From Serratia quinivorans (GTDB lineage: Bacteria > Pseudomonadota > Gammaproteobacteria > Enterobacterales > Enterobacteriaceae), in the NCBI GenBank assembly GCA_900457075.1, contig UGYN01000002.1:4712001-4776000 (forward strand): a stretch of 64,000 bases of DNA. The letters are read 5' to 3'. The number at the start of each line of letters is the position of its first letter. The stretch's first letter is position 1. The notes under the pieces were generated by a model that was not told the DNA's origin, did no database searches, and saw only the letters and a list, made by a program, of their open reading frames with translations. The position numbers and the translations under genes are program-made. Shown piece after piece: positions 19,977 to 28,232 of this stretch.

Positions 19977-21059
19977 ATGATGAAACGCAGTGTATTAGCC
20001 TTAGCTATTGCCCTCGGGGCAATCACCTCCTTTGCCAACGCGGCTGAAATTTATAATAAAGATGGCAATAAACTCGACCTCTATGGTCGTGTAGCGGCCA
20101 AACATGTTTTCAGCGATGATAAATCCGAAGACGGCGACAAAACTTATGTCCGTTTGGGTTTTAAAGGCGAAACGCAAATCAATGATCAACTGACCGGGTA
20201 CGGCCAGTGGGAATACAACGTCCAGGCCAACCACGACGAAGGGCAGGGTACCGCGGGCACCAAAACCCGTCTGGGCTTTGCCGGTCTGAAATTTGCTGAC
20301 TACGGTTCATTCGATTACGGTCGTAACTACGGCGTAGTGTACGACGCAGAAGCTTACACCGACATGCTGCCGGAATTCGGCGGTGACTCCTACAGCTACA
20401 CCGATAACTACATGACCGCACGTTCCAACGGTCTGGCAACCTACCGTAACCGCGATTTCTTCGGTCTGGTGGAAGGCCTGAACCTGGCGTTGCAGTACCA
20501 GGGTAAAAACGACGGTGACGGTCGTGCCGTGAGCAAGCAAAACGGCGACGGTTACGGCATGTCCCTGGATTATCAGGACATCGGCGGCTCCGGCATCGGT
20601 GTAGCGGCGGCATTCTCTGACTCCAACCGTACCAGCAAGCAGAAAGAATCCGACTACGGTAAAGGCGACAGCGCAACAGCCTGGACCACGGCAATTAAGT
20701 ATGACGCCAACCAGGTTTACCTGGCCGCCATGTACGCCGATACGCGTAACATGACGCCAATCAGCGGCAACGGCATTTCCGGCTTCGCCAACAAAACGCA
20801 GAACTTCGAAGTTGTGGCTCAGTACCAGTTTGAAAACGGTCTGCGTCCATCTCTGGCCTACGTGCAGTCCAAAGGCAAGGATATCGAAGGGATTGGCGAC
20901 GTCGATCTGGTGAAATACGTGGAAGTGGGTGCGACTTACTACTTCAACAAAAACATGTACACCTATGTTGACTATAAAATCAACCAGTTGAACGACGATA
21001 ACAAGCTGAAACTGAGCACCGACGATATCGTGGCAGTGAACCTGACCTATCGTTTCTAA
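19977..21059 (+). CDS. general diffusion porin, OmpC/PhoE/OmpN family
   Basis: Outer-membrane trimeric porin. It has a Sec signal peptide ending SFANA with mature start [15 protein letters not shown], 16 strands predicted from the alternating pattern, the constriction-loop motif PEFGGD and the C-terminal Phe (LTYRF) needed for Bam-dependent insertion. 360 residues. AGGA precedes the paired ATGs at 19977 and 19980, and either could be used. Loop lengths do not decide between OmpC, PhoE and OmpN, so no symbol is given. The gene stands alone with its own terminator. Confidence 0.93.
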   Translation: MMKRSVLALAIALGAITSFANAAEIYNKDGNKLDLYGRVAAKHVFSDDKSEDGDKTYVRLGFKGETQINDQLTGYGQWEYNVQANHDEGQGTAGTKTRLGFAGLKFADYGSFDYGRNYGVVYDAEAYTDMLPEFGGDSYSYTDNYMTARSNGLATYRNRDFFGLVEGLNLALQYQGKNDGDGRAVSKQNGDGYGMSLDYQDIGGSGIGVAAAFSDSNRTSKQKESDYGKGDSATAWTTAIKYDANQVYLAAMYADTRNMTPISGNGISGFANKTQNFEVVAQYQFENGLRPSLAYVQSKGKDIEGIGDVDLVKYVEVGATYYFNKNMYTYVDYKINQLNDDNKLKLSTDDIVAVNLTYRF

Positions 21060-21105
21060 GTTTCAACGCTATTACCTTCTCCTGTGTCGGGATCAAAGGG
21101 TAATG

Positions 21106-21135
21106 AGGCAGAGCGCTAGCTCTGCCTTTTCTTTT
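21106..21135 (+). terminator. porin terminator
   Basis: The nine-base stem AGGCAGAGC / GCTCTGCCT with a four-base loop is followed by TTTCTTTT. Confidence 0.85.
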
Positions 21136-21145
21136 ATGGGAGCCA

Positions 21146-21370
21146 CTATCCTCTGGGGGCTTGCCCCATCACTTCAATGGCGGAGCGTAATGTGGCAGAG
21201 CGCTGTTGATTGGTCTCATGCTCAATCTCGTTCACCAAATGGGCCAGAATATTATTACCGGAAATTTTTTTATTGAGATTGATCAGCTGGATCACTGCGC
21301 CGCCGACCACCAGGCTGACGTCGCGTAGCAGGGCTTCATAATGTTCGTTTGAGAGGGTAGATACGGGCAT
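21146..21370 (-). CDS. YmgB/AriR family biofilm-related small protein
   Basis: A 74-residue, mostly helical protein. The pattern VVGGAVIQLINL...ISGNNILAHLVNEIEHE resembles E. coli YmgB (AriR), a small dimeric protein linked to biofilm formation and acid resistance through the Rcs pathway. Convergent with the porin; its start lies upstream of a separate promoter region. Assignment rests on recalled family pattern, so moderate confidence in function. Confidence 0.65.
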   Translation of the reverse strand: MPVSTLSNEHYEALLRDVSLVVGGAVIQLINLNKKISGNNILAHLVNEIEHETNQQRSATLRSAIEVMGQAPRG

Positions 21371-21500
21371 GACACCGTCTCCATATCGTTCGGGTGAGGC
21401 AATTTAGCAAACTGGCGGCATAAAACATCGTCGGTATACCGATTTTCCGATGAATTAGGAAATTCCTCAAAGGAAAATAGCGGAAAAGTTGTCCGACCTC

Positions 21501-21692
21501 TTACATCGGGGCATATTCGTTGGCAGGTAACCAGAAACCATCGATAAAATCTTCAAACGGAAAACAACCGGCATGGCGCAGGTTCTGTTCTTTCATGCTG
21601 ATCAGGCACTGGCGTTCATCGCGCAGTACGTCAACCACGATATCGGCGCAGCCACCATCCAGATAACAGACAAACATCACCAAGGCGTACAT
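21501..21692 (-). CDS. yebW: DUF1482 family protein YebW
   Basis: A 63-residue protein, the same length as E. coli YebW and sharing its FVCYLDGGC, DIVVDV and GCFPFEDFIDGFW.PA.EY patterns. Function unknown. Contains three cysteines. Monocistronic. Confidence 0.88.
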   Translation of the reverse strand: MYALVMFVCYLDGGCADIVVDVLRDERQCLISMKEQNLRHAGCFPFEDFIDGFWLPANEYAPM

Positions 21693-21918
21693 CGCGTCTC
21701 ATGTCCTTCATCGACTCTTCCATAACCTTATTGTAGGTAAAGTCGGCGATTGTTTCATCTCGGGCTTGCTGCAACCGGGCCGATTGGCAACCCAGGATGG
21801 CACTTTCGGATTACTCTAACCGCTTAATACCTCAGGGCCAATGGAATATCCCTCTTGCAGTGCTAAGCTTAACTAGCCTTAAGTCAATGCAACATTGTAA
21901 CCATCGAAAGGAGTGAAT

Positions 21919-22365
21919 ATGGGTTTGTTTAACTTCGTCAAAGAAGCGGGCGAAAAACTGTGGGACACAGTGACCGGCAATGCCACTGCTGAAGACCAAA
22001 GCGCCAAGCTGAAGGATCACCTCAATAAAACCGGTTTGCCGGGTATCGACAAGGTTGATGTGCAGGTGGTTGACGGTAAAGCGGTGGTGACCGGGGACGC
22101 AGTCAGCCAGGAGCTGAAAGAGAAGATCCTGGTGGCCGTAGGGAATGTCGCCGGCATCAGCGGTGTGGAAGACAAGGTGTCGGTTGAACAGGCTGCTGCA
22201 GAAAGCCGCTTCTATACCGTGAAAAAGGGCGACACCCTGAGCGCAGTTTCGAAAGAAGTGTATGGCAACGCCAATCTGTACAACAAGATTTTCGAAGCGA
22301 ACAAGCCAATGTTGTCCAGCCCGGACAAAATCTATCCGGGGCAGGTACTGCGTATCCCTGAGTAA
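21919..22365 (+). CDS. kbp: potassium-binding protein Kbp (BON + LysM domains)
   Basis: A cytoplasmic K+ sensor/binder in E. coli (formerly YgaU). An N-terminal BON domain occupies about residues 20-90, then a LysM domain from [19 protein letters not shown] to YPGQVLRIP. 148 residues, near the E. coli 149. AAAGGAG at 21907-21913 sets the ATG at 21919; an upstream GTG overlaps that site. A terminator follows directly. Confidence 0.93.
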   Translation: MGLFNFVKEAGEKLWDTVTGNATAEDQSAKLKDHLNKTGLPGIDKVDVQVVDGKAVVTGDAVSQELKEKILVAVGNVAGISGVEDKVSVEQAAAESRFYTVKKGDTLSAVSKEVYGNANLYNKIFEANKPMLSSPDKIYPGQVLRIPE

Positions 22366-22384
22366 CAACGACAGCCTATGCCTG

Positions 22385-22410
22385 GCCCGATCTTTGGTCG
22401 GGCTTTTTTA
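22385..22410 (+). terminator. kbp terminator
   Basis: GCCCGA / TCGGGC stem with a seven-base loop, followed by seven T residues. Confidence 0.85.
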
Positions 22411-22650
22411 TTTTATTTAGTATAAGTTAGGCTAATTATCTTCTGGTAGTAATAAGATTTTCGAATGCTATAGGTTCTACGCTATCTCAGTTCTGAGCCA
22501 ATGTTGACCCTCGGCAGGAAAATTGATAGCGTCTTGCCACTCTTGAGGTCTGAGCGGTATTGGCGCGGAATCTGATAAACCCGCAATGACGGGCTTTTAT
22601 CAATCACCCCTCACAAAAACGTTAACGCGTGATGAGTTAAGATAGATTCT

Positions 22651-22791
22651 GTGAAACAACAACGTAATACCTCACAAGATAAAAACTACCGTGAAACTTT
22701 GGGAGATGCGCAATTTGCTGTCATTGTGCTGGCGATAGCGTCTTGCTCCCTGATCATCTTTACGCTGTCAGTCACGCTGTGGCTGACATGA
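22651..22791 (+). CDS. small single-pass membrane protein (46 aa), unknown
   Basis: GTG start. A polar N-terminal half (MKQQRNTSQDKNYRETLG) leads into one strongly hydrophobic helix FAVIVLAIASCSLIIFTLSVTLWLT that runs to the C-terminus. I do not recognise the family. It ends 23 bases before the next small membrane gene, so the two may be a pair. The start lacks a clear ribosome binding site, which limits confidence. Confidence 0.45.
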   Translation: MKQQRNTSQDKNYRETLGDAQFAVIVLAIASCSLIIFTLSVTLWLT

Positions 22792-22814
22792 CGTCTTTCA
22801 ATACAGGGGATAAA

Positions 22815-22979
22815 ATGGAGCACAATCTCCACGATGAAACCAAACTGTTGGCCGTTATCGGCTTGCTGGTTTCCGTGTTGTTAGTGGTATCAATACTCTT
22901 TGGTGTGACTTACTTCTCCGATCTGAAGCATGCGCGCGATGAGGTCGATATAAAGGGTTGCTATATCAAGTCGTCCTAG
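22815..22979 (+). CDS. small single-pass membrane protein (54 aa), unknown
   Basis: AGGGGA four bases before the ATG. The N-terminus MEHNLHDETK is polar, one transmembrane helix LLAVIGLLVSVLLVVSILFGVTYF follows, then a charged tail with a Cys (DIKGCYIKSS). Function not recognised. It follows the 46-residue membrane gene in the same orientation. Confidence 0.55.
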   Translation: MEHNLHDETKLLAVIGLLVSVLLVVSILFGVTYFSDLKHARDEVDIKGCYIKSS

Positions 22980-23076
22980 CGCCAGGGCCTCACAGGTTGC
23001 GTTCTGGATGCCGGCTCATGCTAAGCTGGCATCCGGCTACTCACTCACCTGTGTGACGTTCTGGAGGCGTTTTATT

Positions 23077-24018
23077 ATGAGCAATTCCCGCCCAACTCAT
23101 TCTTCATCTTCCCGTGATTGTCCCGTGCTTGACGGTGTCCGTCAGATCCAACGTATTGCCGTACGCAATGCCGAAGTCGGCGGCATAGGGATTAATCGTG
23201 CCTTACCTACCCGTGAGCGGCGCACCGTGGGTGCCTGGTGCTTTCTCGACCATGCCGGACCCTCGGTTTTCAGCGGTTCTTCGCAGGGGATGGATGTTGG
23301 CCCGCACCCGCATATTGGTCTGCAGACCTTTACCTGGATGATTGAAGGGGAAGTGCTGCACCGTGACAGCCTGGGCAGTAAGCAGATTATACGGCCCGGC
23401 CAGGTCAATCTAATGACCGCAGGGCAGGGTATCACGCATACCGAGCAATCAACCGGAGAACAGCGGCGTTTGCATGCCGCGCAATTATGGATCGCCTTGC
23501 CGGCCGAACATGCCGATATGGCGCCGCGTTTTGATCATTATCCTGATTTGCCATGTTGGGTCAGTGATGGGGTCAAACAGACTTTGTTGGTGGGGGAGTT
23601 TGAACAATATCGCTCTCCGGTGTTTACTCTTTCACCATTAATCGCCATTGATCTGGAATGGCAGGCCGACGGCTATTTGCAGTTGCCCCTGCGTGAAGAT
23701 TTTGAAATAGGCTTTTTGCCCCTTATTGGTGCATTTGAGCTTAATGATGAAAATTTTTCACCCAATGAGTTTGCCTATTTAGGTAAGAATCTTAACCGTA
23801 TCGGGTTACATGCCAAGAAAGGAAGCCGGGGGTTATTAATCGGCGGAGTTCCATTAAGCGAAGAGATTCTCATTTGGTGGAATTTTGTTGGGCACAACAA
23901 GCAGGAGATTGCCCGTGCGCAGCATGACTGGGAGCAGGGGAATAGGCGTTTTCCCGAAGTTGTAGGCTATTCCGGCCCGCGCATGGCCGCGCCCCGCCTG
24001 CCCTGGAGCGATGTTTGA
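23077..24018 (+). CDS. pirin family protein
   Basis: Bicupin protein of about 313 residues. The N-terminal cupin has the metal-binding pattern FLDHAGP...GPHPHIGLQTFTWM, and the pirin RPGQVNLMTAGQGITHTE segment follows. Family members bind Fe and some have quercetin 2,3-dioxygenase activity. GGAGG at 23063-23067 fixes the ATG at 23077. Cytoplasmic; monocistronic by spacing. Confidence 0.9.
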   Translation: MSNSRPTHSSSSRDCPVLDGVRQIQRIAVRNAEVGGIGINRALPTRERRTVGAWCFLDHAGPSVFSGSSQGMDVGPHPHIGLQTFTWMIEGEVLHRDSLGSKQIIRPGQVNLMTAGQGITHTEQSTGEQRRLHAAQLWIALPAEHADMAPRFDHYPDLPCWVSDGVKQTLLVGEFEQYRSPVFTLSPLIAIDLEWQADGYLQLPLREDFEIGFLPLIGAFELNDENFSPNEFAYLGKNLNRIGLHAKKGSRGLLIGGVPLSEEILIWWNFVGHNKQEIARAQHDWEQGNRRFPEVVGYSGPRMAAPRLPWSDV

Positions 24019-24224
24019 TATCATCAGGCTATAACAAACTAATGGTTTTATTCATTTCGCTCTATTAACGTTAAAATAATGTGATCGAAATTCCATGTTT
24101 GGGCGTAAATATAGTTTATCTGGTAAATAGTGATCTGGCGCAAATAAAAGGTCGGAGCAGTGGATTAAGATAAATCTCAAGAAGTGATGTTGTCCACCGC
24201 TGGTCTGAAGCCTGTGAGGTCATT

Positions 24225-24326
24225 ATGAGCCAAGTACTCTATCGTGCAAGATTATCCCATGTTGTTATTGCAACGGCGGCTTTTTGGATCTCGATCGCAG
24301 CGATGCTGGTTGTTGTTCTTAACTAA
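24225..24326 (+). CDS. small membrane protein (33 aa), unknown
   Basis: ATG with GAGG (24216-24219) five bases upstream. It encodes MSQVLYRARLSHVVIATAAF and continues as one hydrophobic helix to the C-terminal LN, then a strong terminator 20 bases after the stop. The binding site, single helix and dedicated terminator argue for a real small protein. I do not recognise it. Confidence 0.6.
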   Translation: MSQVLYRARLSHVVIATAAFWISIAAMLVVVLN

Positions 24327-24346
24327 CTCTGAATGATTATGCAATA

Positions 24347-24370
24347 AACCCGCCCTGGCGGGTTTTTTTT
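24347..24370 (+). terminator. terminator after the 33-aa membrane gene
   Basis: AACCCGCC / GGCGGGTT with a two-base loop, followed by a run of T. Confidence 0.9.
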
Positions 24371-24446
24371 ATGTCTGCATATTCGCAATATTCAGAGTGT
24401 GGTTATACTTGTTAAACCTAATACCTGATTAACCCTGCAAAATAAA

Positions 24447-24800
24447 ATGATAATTATTTCTAATATAATAGTGCTGCTAATTGCCGCGATTCATCTGTAT
24501 ATCCTGATCCTGGAAATGTTCCTTTGGCAGAAGCCCACCGGCAGACGAGTGTTCGCTACTACCGCCGAGTTTGCTGCGGCAACGCGGGTGTTGGCGGCCA
24601 ATCAGGGGCTGTATAACGGCTTTCTGGCGGCAGGACTGGCATGGGGCGTCTGGCGAGATGAGCCTGCGATACAGCTATTTTTCCTCGGCTGCGTGCTGGT
24701 GGCGGGGGTGTTTGGCGGGCTGACGGCCAGCCGTAAAATTCTCAGGGTACAGGCGTTGCCCGCGTTGATTGGCCTGGTGGCGGTACTGTGGACGCATTAA
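24447..24800 (+). CDS. DUF1304 family membrane protein
   Basis: 117 residues with four hydrophobic segments. The DUF1304 signature appears as LEMFLWQKPTGRRVF and ANQGLYNGFLAAGL. Function unknown, inner membrane. It ends 29 bases from the convergent AraC-type gene. Confidence 0.85.
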   Translation: MIIISNIIVLLIAAIHLYILILEMFLWQKPTGRRVFATTAEFAAATRVLAANQGLYNGFLAAGLAWGVWRDEPAIQLFFLGCVLVAGVFGGLTASRKILRVQALPALIGLVAVLWTH

Positions 24801-24829
24801 CCCGCCGCTAGCGGCGGCGGGAAAGTCGG

Positions 24830-25216
24830 TCAGGCGGTCTTTTGATGAATGACGTGCAGCGGTGGAGCGATATGCAGATCCACGCTTAAATCCTGACGAA
24901 AATCATAAGGCGTGATATCGAAGCGCTTTCTGAACATATAAGTGAAGTGTGACTGTGAGCCGAAACCAAAATCGAGGGCGATGTCGAAAATAGAGGCGTC
25001 ACTGCTTCGCAACTGGTAAACCGCACCGGCCAGCCTGCGTTCGCGGATGTACTTGCCCAGCGAAATCCCGGTCGCTTCTTTGAACAACTTCTGCATGTGC
25101 CACAGAGAGTAGCCGGAGTATTCGGCCAGCTCTTCAAGATGGATCACTCTTCCAAGGTGAGTTTCGACCCATTTACTGAGGGCGCAGACCAATGAGAGGT
25201 GGTGTTCTTGTATCAT
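24830..25216 (-). CDS. AraC-family transcriptional regulator (MarA/SoxS/Rob-like single domain)
   Basis: Small regulator of about 128 residues made of the two helix-turn-helix motifs only: IHLEELAEYSGYSLWHMQKLFKEATG and SIFDIALDFGFGSQSHFTYMFRKRF. It lacks an effector domain, like MarA, SoxS and RamA, which are controlled by their own level. The ATG at 25216 aligns with the usual start; a GTG at 25258 would add 14 residues. Neither has a clear ribosome binding site. Targets unknown, stress or efflux genes likely by family. Confidence 0.85.
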   Translation of the reverse strand: MIQEHHLSLVCALSKWVETHLGRVIHLEELAEYSGYSLWHMQKLFKEATGISLGKYIRERRLAGAVYQLRSSDASIFDIALDFGFGSQSHFTYMFRKRFDITPYDFRQDLSVDLHIAPPLHVIHQKTA

Positions 25217-25460
25217 CAGTGCGTCTGTGTGAGATCTACATAGCGCTGAAGTATACACAACTTGCCGCCATGGACAAAAAAGCCACCGACACCCGGGTGA
25301 AATTATTCGGAAAAACCATTGTCAGGTGGCTTGTCAGACCGAAGGGAAAACGGCTAATCTGGGCTTGCCCGCTGCCGCTGCTACCGAAGTGGGTCAGGTC
25401 GCAAAAATAACAGCCTAAGCAGAGTCAGCCGTGACAATTCAGCGTTGATGGGGTGATCGC

Positions 25461-25574
25461 ATGTTAATGACAGTGATTATTACTCTGGTTGTAATTGTAG
25501 GTGTAGCCGCTTTTATGGTGACACCGGTGATGAGAATGAATAATGCGGAAGGTGTGGGAGGTGAAGAGCCGTGA
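25461..25574 (+). CDS. small membrane protein (37 aa), unknown
   Basis: GGGGTGA lies upstream of the ATG. One hydrophobic helix (VIITLVVIVGVAAFMV) sits near the N-terminus, followed by a short polar tail ending GGEEP. Not recognised. It precedes a bidirectional terminator. Confidence 0.45.
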   Translation: MLMTVIITLVVIVGVAAFMVTPVMRMNNAEGVGGEEP

Positions 25575-25615
25575 AATCAGGGCAGAACATGACCCCAAAA
25601 GGGGTCTGACAGACT

Positions 25616-25653
25616 ACCGAAAAAGCCTGGGCAATCAGTGACCCGGGCTTTTT
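25616..25653. terminator. bidirectional terminator before yccJ
   Basis: AAAAAGCCTGGG / CCCGGGCTTTTT pair across a 10-base loop, with A and T runs on the two sides. Confidence 0.8.
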
Positions 25654-25672
25654 ATTGATGAGCGTTTGCCGA

Positions 25673-25885
25673 TCAGACGTTTTTCCGCTCCACGGTTTCT
25701 TCGCCCCAGTACAGCTGGTCGGCGCTGGTTTTGGCAAACGCCATTTGCAACGCTTCGTCACTGCCTTCTTCCCAGATTTTTTGTGCCAAAACCTCGTCAT
25801 TTTTCGCCAGTTCAAAAATGGCCTCGGCGATCTCAACCGAGGTCTCACGCACGGTAGCCCAGGATTTCACATTGTGGTTTGCCAT
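25673..25885 (-). CDS. yccJ: YccJ family protein
   Basis: 70 residues with the E. coli YccJ patterns [24 protein letters not shown] and the ending [11 protein letters not shown]. Function unknown; soluble. In E. coli it lies beside wrbA, which is absent here. AGGAGAAAG precedes the ATG. Confidence 0.9.
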   Translation of the reverse strand: MANHNVKSWATVRETSVEIAEAIFELAKNDEVLAQKIWEEGSDEALQMAFAKTSADQLYWGEETVERKNV

Positions 25886-26086
25886 AACTTTCTCCTGTTG
25901 GGGTGTGGCTGAGGGATACGCCGAAATGCGCGCCGCTCAAGCCCCAAGTATAGGTCAATTCAGCCGGGTGTTTTGACGCCCAATGCGCAATAACGCTGAA
26001 AATTCAGCGGCAAACGGCCAGGGGGCAGCAAAGCGCCAGTCGGCATGCTATTGTGTGCGGCGTCTGAATCAAGAAGGAAAGGTATT

Positions 26087-26326
26087 ATGTCCGACATGCT
26101 GAACAACGATCAGGAATTGGCTTCCGACCTGGTAGCCTGCCAATTGGTGATCAAACAGATCCTGGATGTTATCGATGTAATCGCACCCACCGAGGTGCGG
26201 GACAAGATGGCCAGCCAGTTGAAAAGCATCGATTTTACTACTCACCCAGCCGGTGCCGATCCCGTGACCCGGCGGGCGATTGAAAAAGCGATCGCACTGA
26301 TTGAAATGAAGTTTACCCGCAACTGA
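26087..26326 (+). CDS. small helical protein, possibly DUF2594 (YecF-like)
   Basis: 79-residue soluble, helix-rich protein. The N-terminal [10 protein letters not shown] and the following hydrophobic heptad-like spacing resemble E. coli YecF, but the similarity is short. AAGGAAAGG precedes the ATG. Function unknown. A hairpin (CCGCCGCTGAGCGACGG region, 26335-26353) follows the stop. Confidence 0.75.
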   Translation: MSDMLNNDQELASDLVACQLVIKQILDVIDVIAPTEVRDKMASQLKSIDFTTHPAGADPVTRRAIEKAIALIEMKFTRN

Positions 26327-26365
26327 GGGGAAACCGCCGCTGAGCGACGGTTTGGGCGGTGGTGA

Positions 26366-26599
26366 TTAATCCACCACCGTTTCGACTTTCTTGAACAGCG
26401 GACAGTCGGCAACGCCAATCAGGCCGTTGTCACCATGCAGATACTGGGCAATCACCAGGTTGCGTGCCGTCATGTACTTACATTGCAATCCCAATCCCCC
26501 GACGTTTTTATTGCTGCCGACCAATACGCCATATCCCGAGAACAAAAACGCGCCATAAACTACCGCCAGCAGAACCGCCCATTTAATCAGCTTACCCAT
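26366..26599 (-). CDS. yobH: YobH family protein
   Basis: 77 residues. The N-terminal hydrophobic helix is a signal anchor, then SGYGVLVGS, GLGLQCKY and DCPLFKK match E. coli YobH. Two conserved cysteines suggest an exported, disulfide-bonded domain. In E. coli yobH neighbours mgrB, as here. Function unknown. Confidence 0.9.
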   Translation of the reverse strand: MGKLIKWAVLLAVVYGAFLFSGYGVLVGSNKNVGGLGLQCKYMTARNLVIAQYLHGDNGLIGVADCPLFKKVETVVD

Positions 26600-26703
26600 T
26601 GTGACTCCTTGTTATTTATCTTCGTTGCGATATAGCCATGCGGAAGAACGGGCCGCAATGGTAACAATCTGAAAAGTGGTGCTGGCACTGGTTTCTAAAC
26701 GAC

Positions 26704-26720
26704 AGGTTAAAGTTCGTTTA
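26704..26720 (+). promoter_or_regulatory. PhoP box upstream of mgrB
   Basis: AGGTTA-AAGTT-CGTTTA matches the direct repeat (T/G)GTTTA-N5-(T/G)GTTTA in nine of twelve positions with correct spacing. An extended -10 (TGTGATACAT, 26728-26737) lies 8-12 bases downstream, the geometry of PhoP-activated promoters. mgrB is a known PhoP target. Confidence 0.7.
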
Positions 26721-26761
26721 AGTTGGCTGTGATACATTCGGAACAAATTATCAAGATAACA

Positions 26762-26920
26762 ATGAGGCTGCTAAATTTGTTGCGGAAAAAAATCCTCGTG
26801 ATAATAGCTTTCCTTGCTGCCTGCCTGTTCTTTTATCTGTTGGCGCTGGATAGCTATTGCGATGCGGGGGGCACATTTGCGTTGGGAGTTTGCTCCGTCA
26901 CCCGTTTCGTTCCCTGGTGA
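26762..26920 (+). CDS. mgrB: PhoP/PhoQ negative-feedback membrane peptide MgrB
   Basis: A 52-residue inner-membrane peptide that binds PhoQ and damps PhoPQ signalling in E. coli and Klebsiella. It has one transmembrane helix after the basic RKK. The short periplasmic part carries the paired cysteines (residues 33 and 44), the CD and GVC patterns and the ending F.PW of MgrB. Five residues longer than the E. coli peptide. The neighbours yobH and yebO confirm the assignment. Confidence 0.9.
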   Translation: MRLLNLLRKKILVIIAFLAACLFFYLLALDSYCDAGGTFALGVCSVTRFVPW

Positions 26921-27019
26921 GTTGCGTAGCGGTGCGTAACAATTTTCTATCGGGATGTTCGAGCCTGCGCCCGGAGTGCTAAGATGTCCGCCTGTTTTTA
27001 GCAGTAGATAGGGTTGTCC

Positions 27020-27292
27020 ATGTACGATTTAGGTTTTGGTCCGAATAGCCTGGTGTCGCTGGTTGTCGCCGTGTTGGCATTGTTGGTGGGATTATGGATC
27101 TGGTTCCTGGTGAATCGCGCCAGTGTGCGAGCCAATGAGCAGATCCGCCTGCTGCAGGAAATTGCCGAGCAGCAGCGTCAACAAACCGCGTTATTGAAAA
27201 GCCTGGCGCAAAGCGCGCGCGGCGATAGCGTGACGGACGATGACGATCTCAGCCCGACGCTGGATTTCAAAGGTTTTATCCCCGAGCGTTAA
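27020..27292 (+). CDS. yebO: YebO family membrane protein
   Basis: 90 residues: an N-terminal transmembrane helix (SLVVAVLALLVGLWIWFLVNRAS), then a coiled-coil-like stretch NEQIRLLQEIAEQQRQQTALL and an acidic tail, matching E. coli YebO. It follows mgrB as in E. coli. Function unknown. The ATG at 27020 is used; a TTG six bases upstream is unlikely. Confidence 0.88.
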   Translation: MYDLGFGPNSLVSLVVAVLALLVGLWIWFLVNRASVRANEQIRLLQEIAEQQRQQTALLKSLAQSARGDSVTDDDDLSPTLDFKGFIPER

Positions 27293-27437
27293 TCAAACTT
27301 TCTGCCGGGTGGCAGTGCCACCCGCGTTGCGCCGAAAAACATTAGTATAGATAATATGAAAAGCCATCCCATTGTCATAAATCTGTCGTATTGGCGTCGT
27401 AATGTAGCGCCAACTCTACGAAAGATGGATAAAGCCG

Positions 27438-27752
27438 ATGATTAAATGGTATGAAGAAAGCGACGCCGAAGTGAACCGCAGCATTGCGCTGATCACCGGA
27501 GAAAACCCGGACAAGTGGTATCCTTACGGCGGCGTGAAAGGTAAAGATTATTGCAAGAACCCCTCCGATGCCTGGCCGATTATCTGCGCCAATAAAATCA
27601 GTCTGAATGCCGATACTCAAAGCGATAGCTCGCAGTGGCAGGCACGCATGAGCACCCAGCGTGGCGAGTGGCAGGCGGATTGCAGCAGCCCACTGCGCGC
27701 GGCAATGATCTGTTTCCTGCTGAGCCAGCAAACTAACGAAATGGTACGTTGA
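27438..27752 (+). CDS. DUF2591 (phage NinX-like) protein
   Basis: 104 residues. N-terminal DAEVNRSIALITG and the central YCKNPSDAWPIICANKISL pattern match the DUF2591/NinX family first seen in the nin region of lambdoid phages. No other phage genes surround it except the next small gene, so it appears domesticated. Function unknown. Confidence 0.75.
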   Translation: MIKWYEESDAEVNRSIALITGENPDKWYPYGGVKGKDYCKNPSDAWPIICANKISLNADTQSDSSQWQARMSTQRGEWQADCSSPLRAAMICFLLSQQTNEMVR

Positions 27753-27819
27753 AACACCAGAATTACTGATGACTTTCCCTTTTTATGACAACAGAACTTG
27801 TCTCTGGCGGAGCCTGTTT

Positions 27820-28056
27820 ATGAAGCGCATTATTAAAGGTGATAAAAACTTGTCTCATCTGGTGGTTGCCCATGCGGCAATCGATCGTCATGCCGAAAGC
27901 TTCGGTCAGCGCCGACAGGGCTGGCCGTCAACCTATCTGATAAAATATCAAAACGATCGCGTGGCGGTCGAAGTGGTAACGCGTCGTCAATCCTACGTCG
28001 CTACGCTGATGATTGGCGCGCGCAATCTGACCAAGTTGTGCGGCCTGTCCGGCTAA
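27820..28056 (+). CDS. small protein, possibly DUF4060 family
   Basis: 78 residues from the ATG at 27820 (GGAG upstream). Basic N-terminus MKRIIKGDKN, central HAESFGQRRQGWPSTYLIK and VEVVTRR.SYVATLM.GARNL resemble small enterobacterial/phage DUF4060 proteins. Soluble. It follows the NinX-like gene by 67 bases. Confidence 0.65.
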   Translation: MKRIIKGDKNLSHLVVAHAAIDRHAESFGQRRQGWPSTYLIKYQNDRVAVEVVTRRQSYVATLMIGARNLTKLCGLSG

Positions 28057-28232
28057 AAACCTCCTCTCTATAGGGTTACTCCCAGTCTAAAATAGCGCCC
28101 TGGCCATCCTTGCCGGGGTGCTACTCCTTGATGCTCACGGGGTTAAGTGTTAAAAAGCCGCCCGCAGATACATTTATTGATTGGCGAAATCTTGCGCAAA
28201 AGCGACAGGATCCCACGCCATATGAGGATAAG

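Noticed and set aside
25270..25410. 46-codon frame MDKKATDTRVKLFGK...
   Set aside because: No ribosome binding site, no recognisable features, and it lies in the promoter region of the AraC-type gene.
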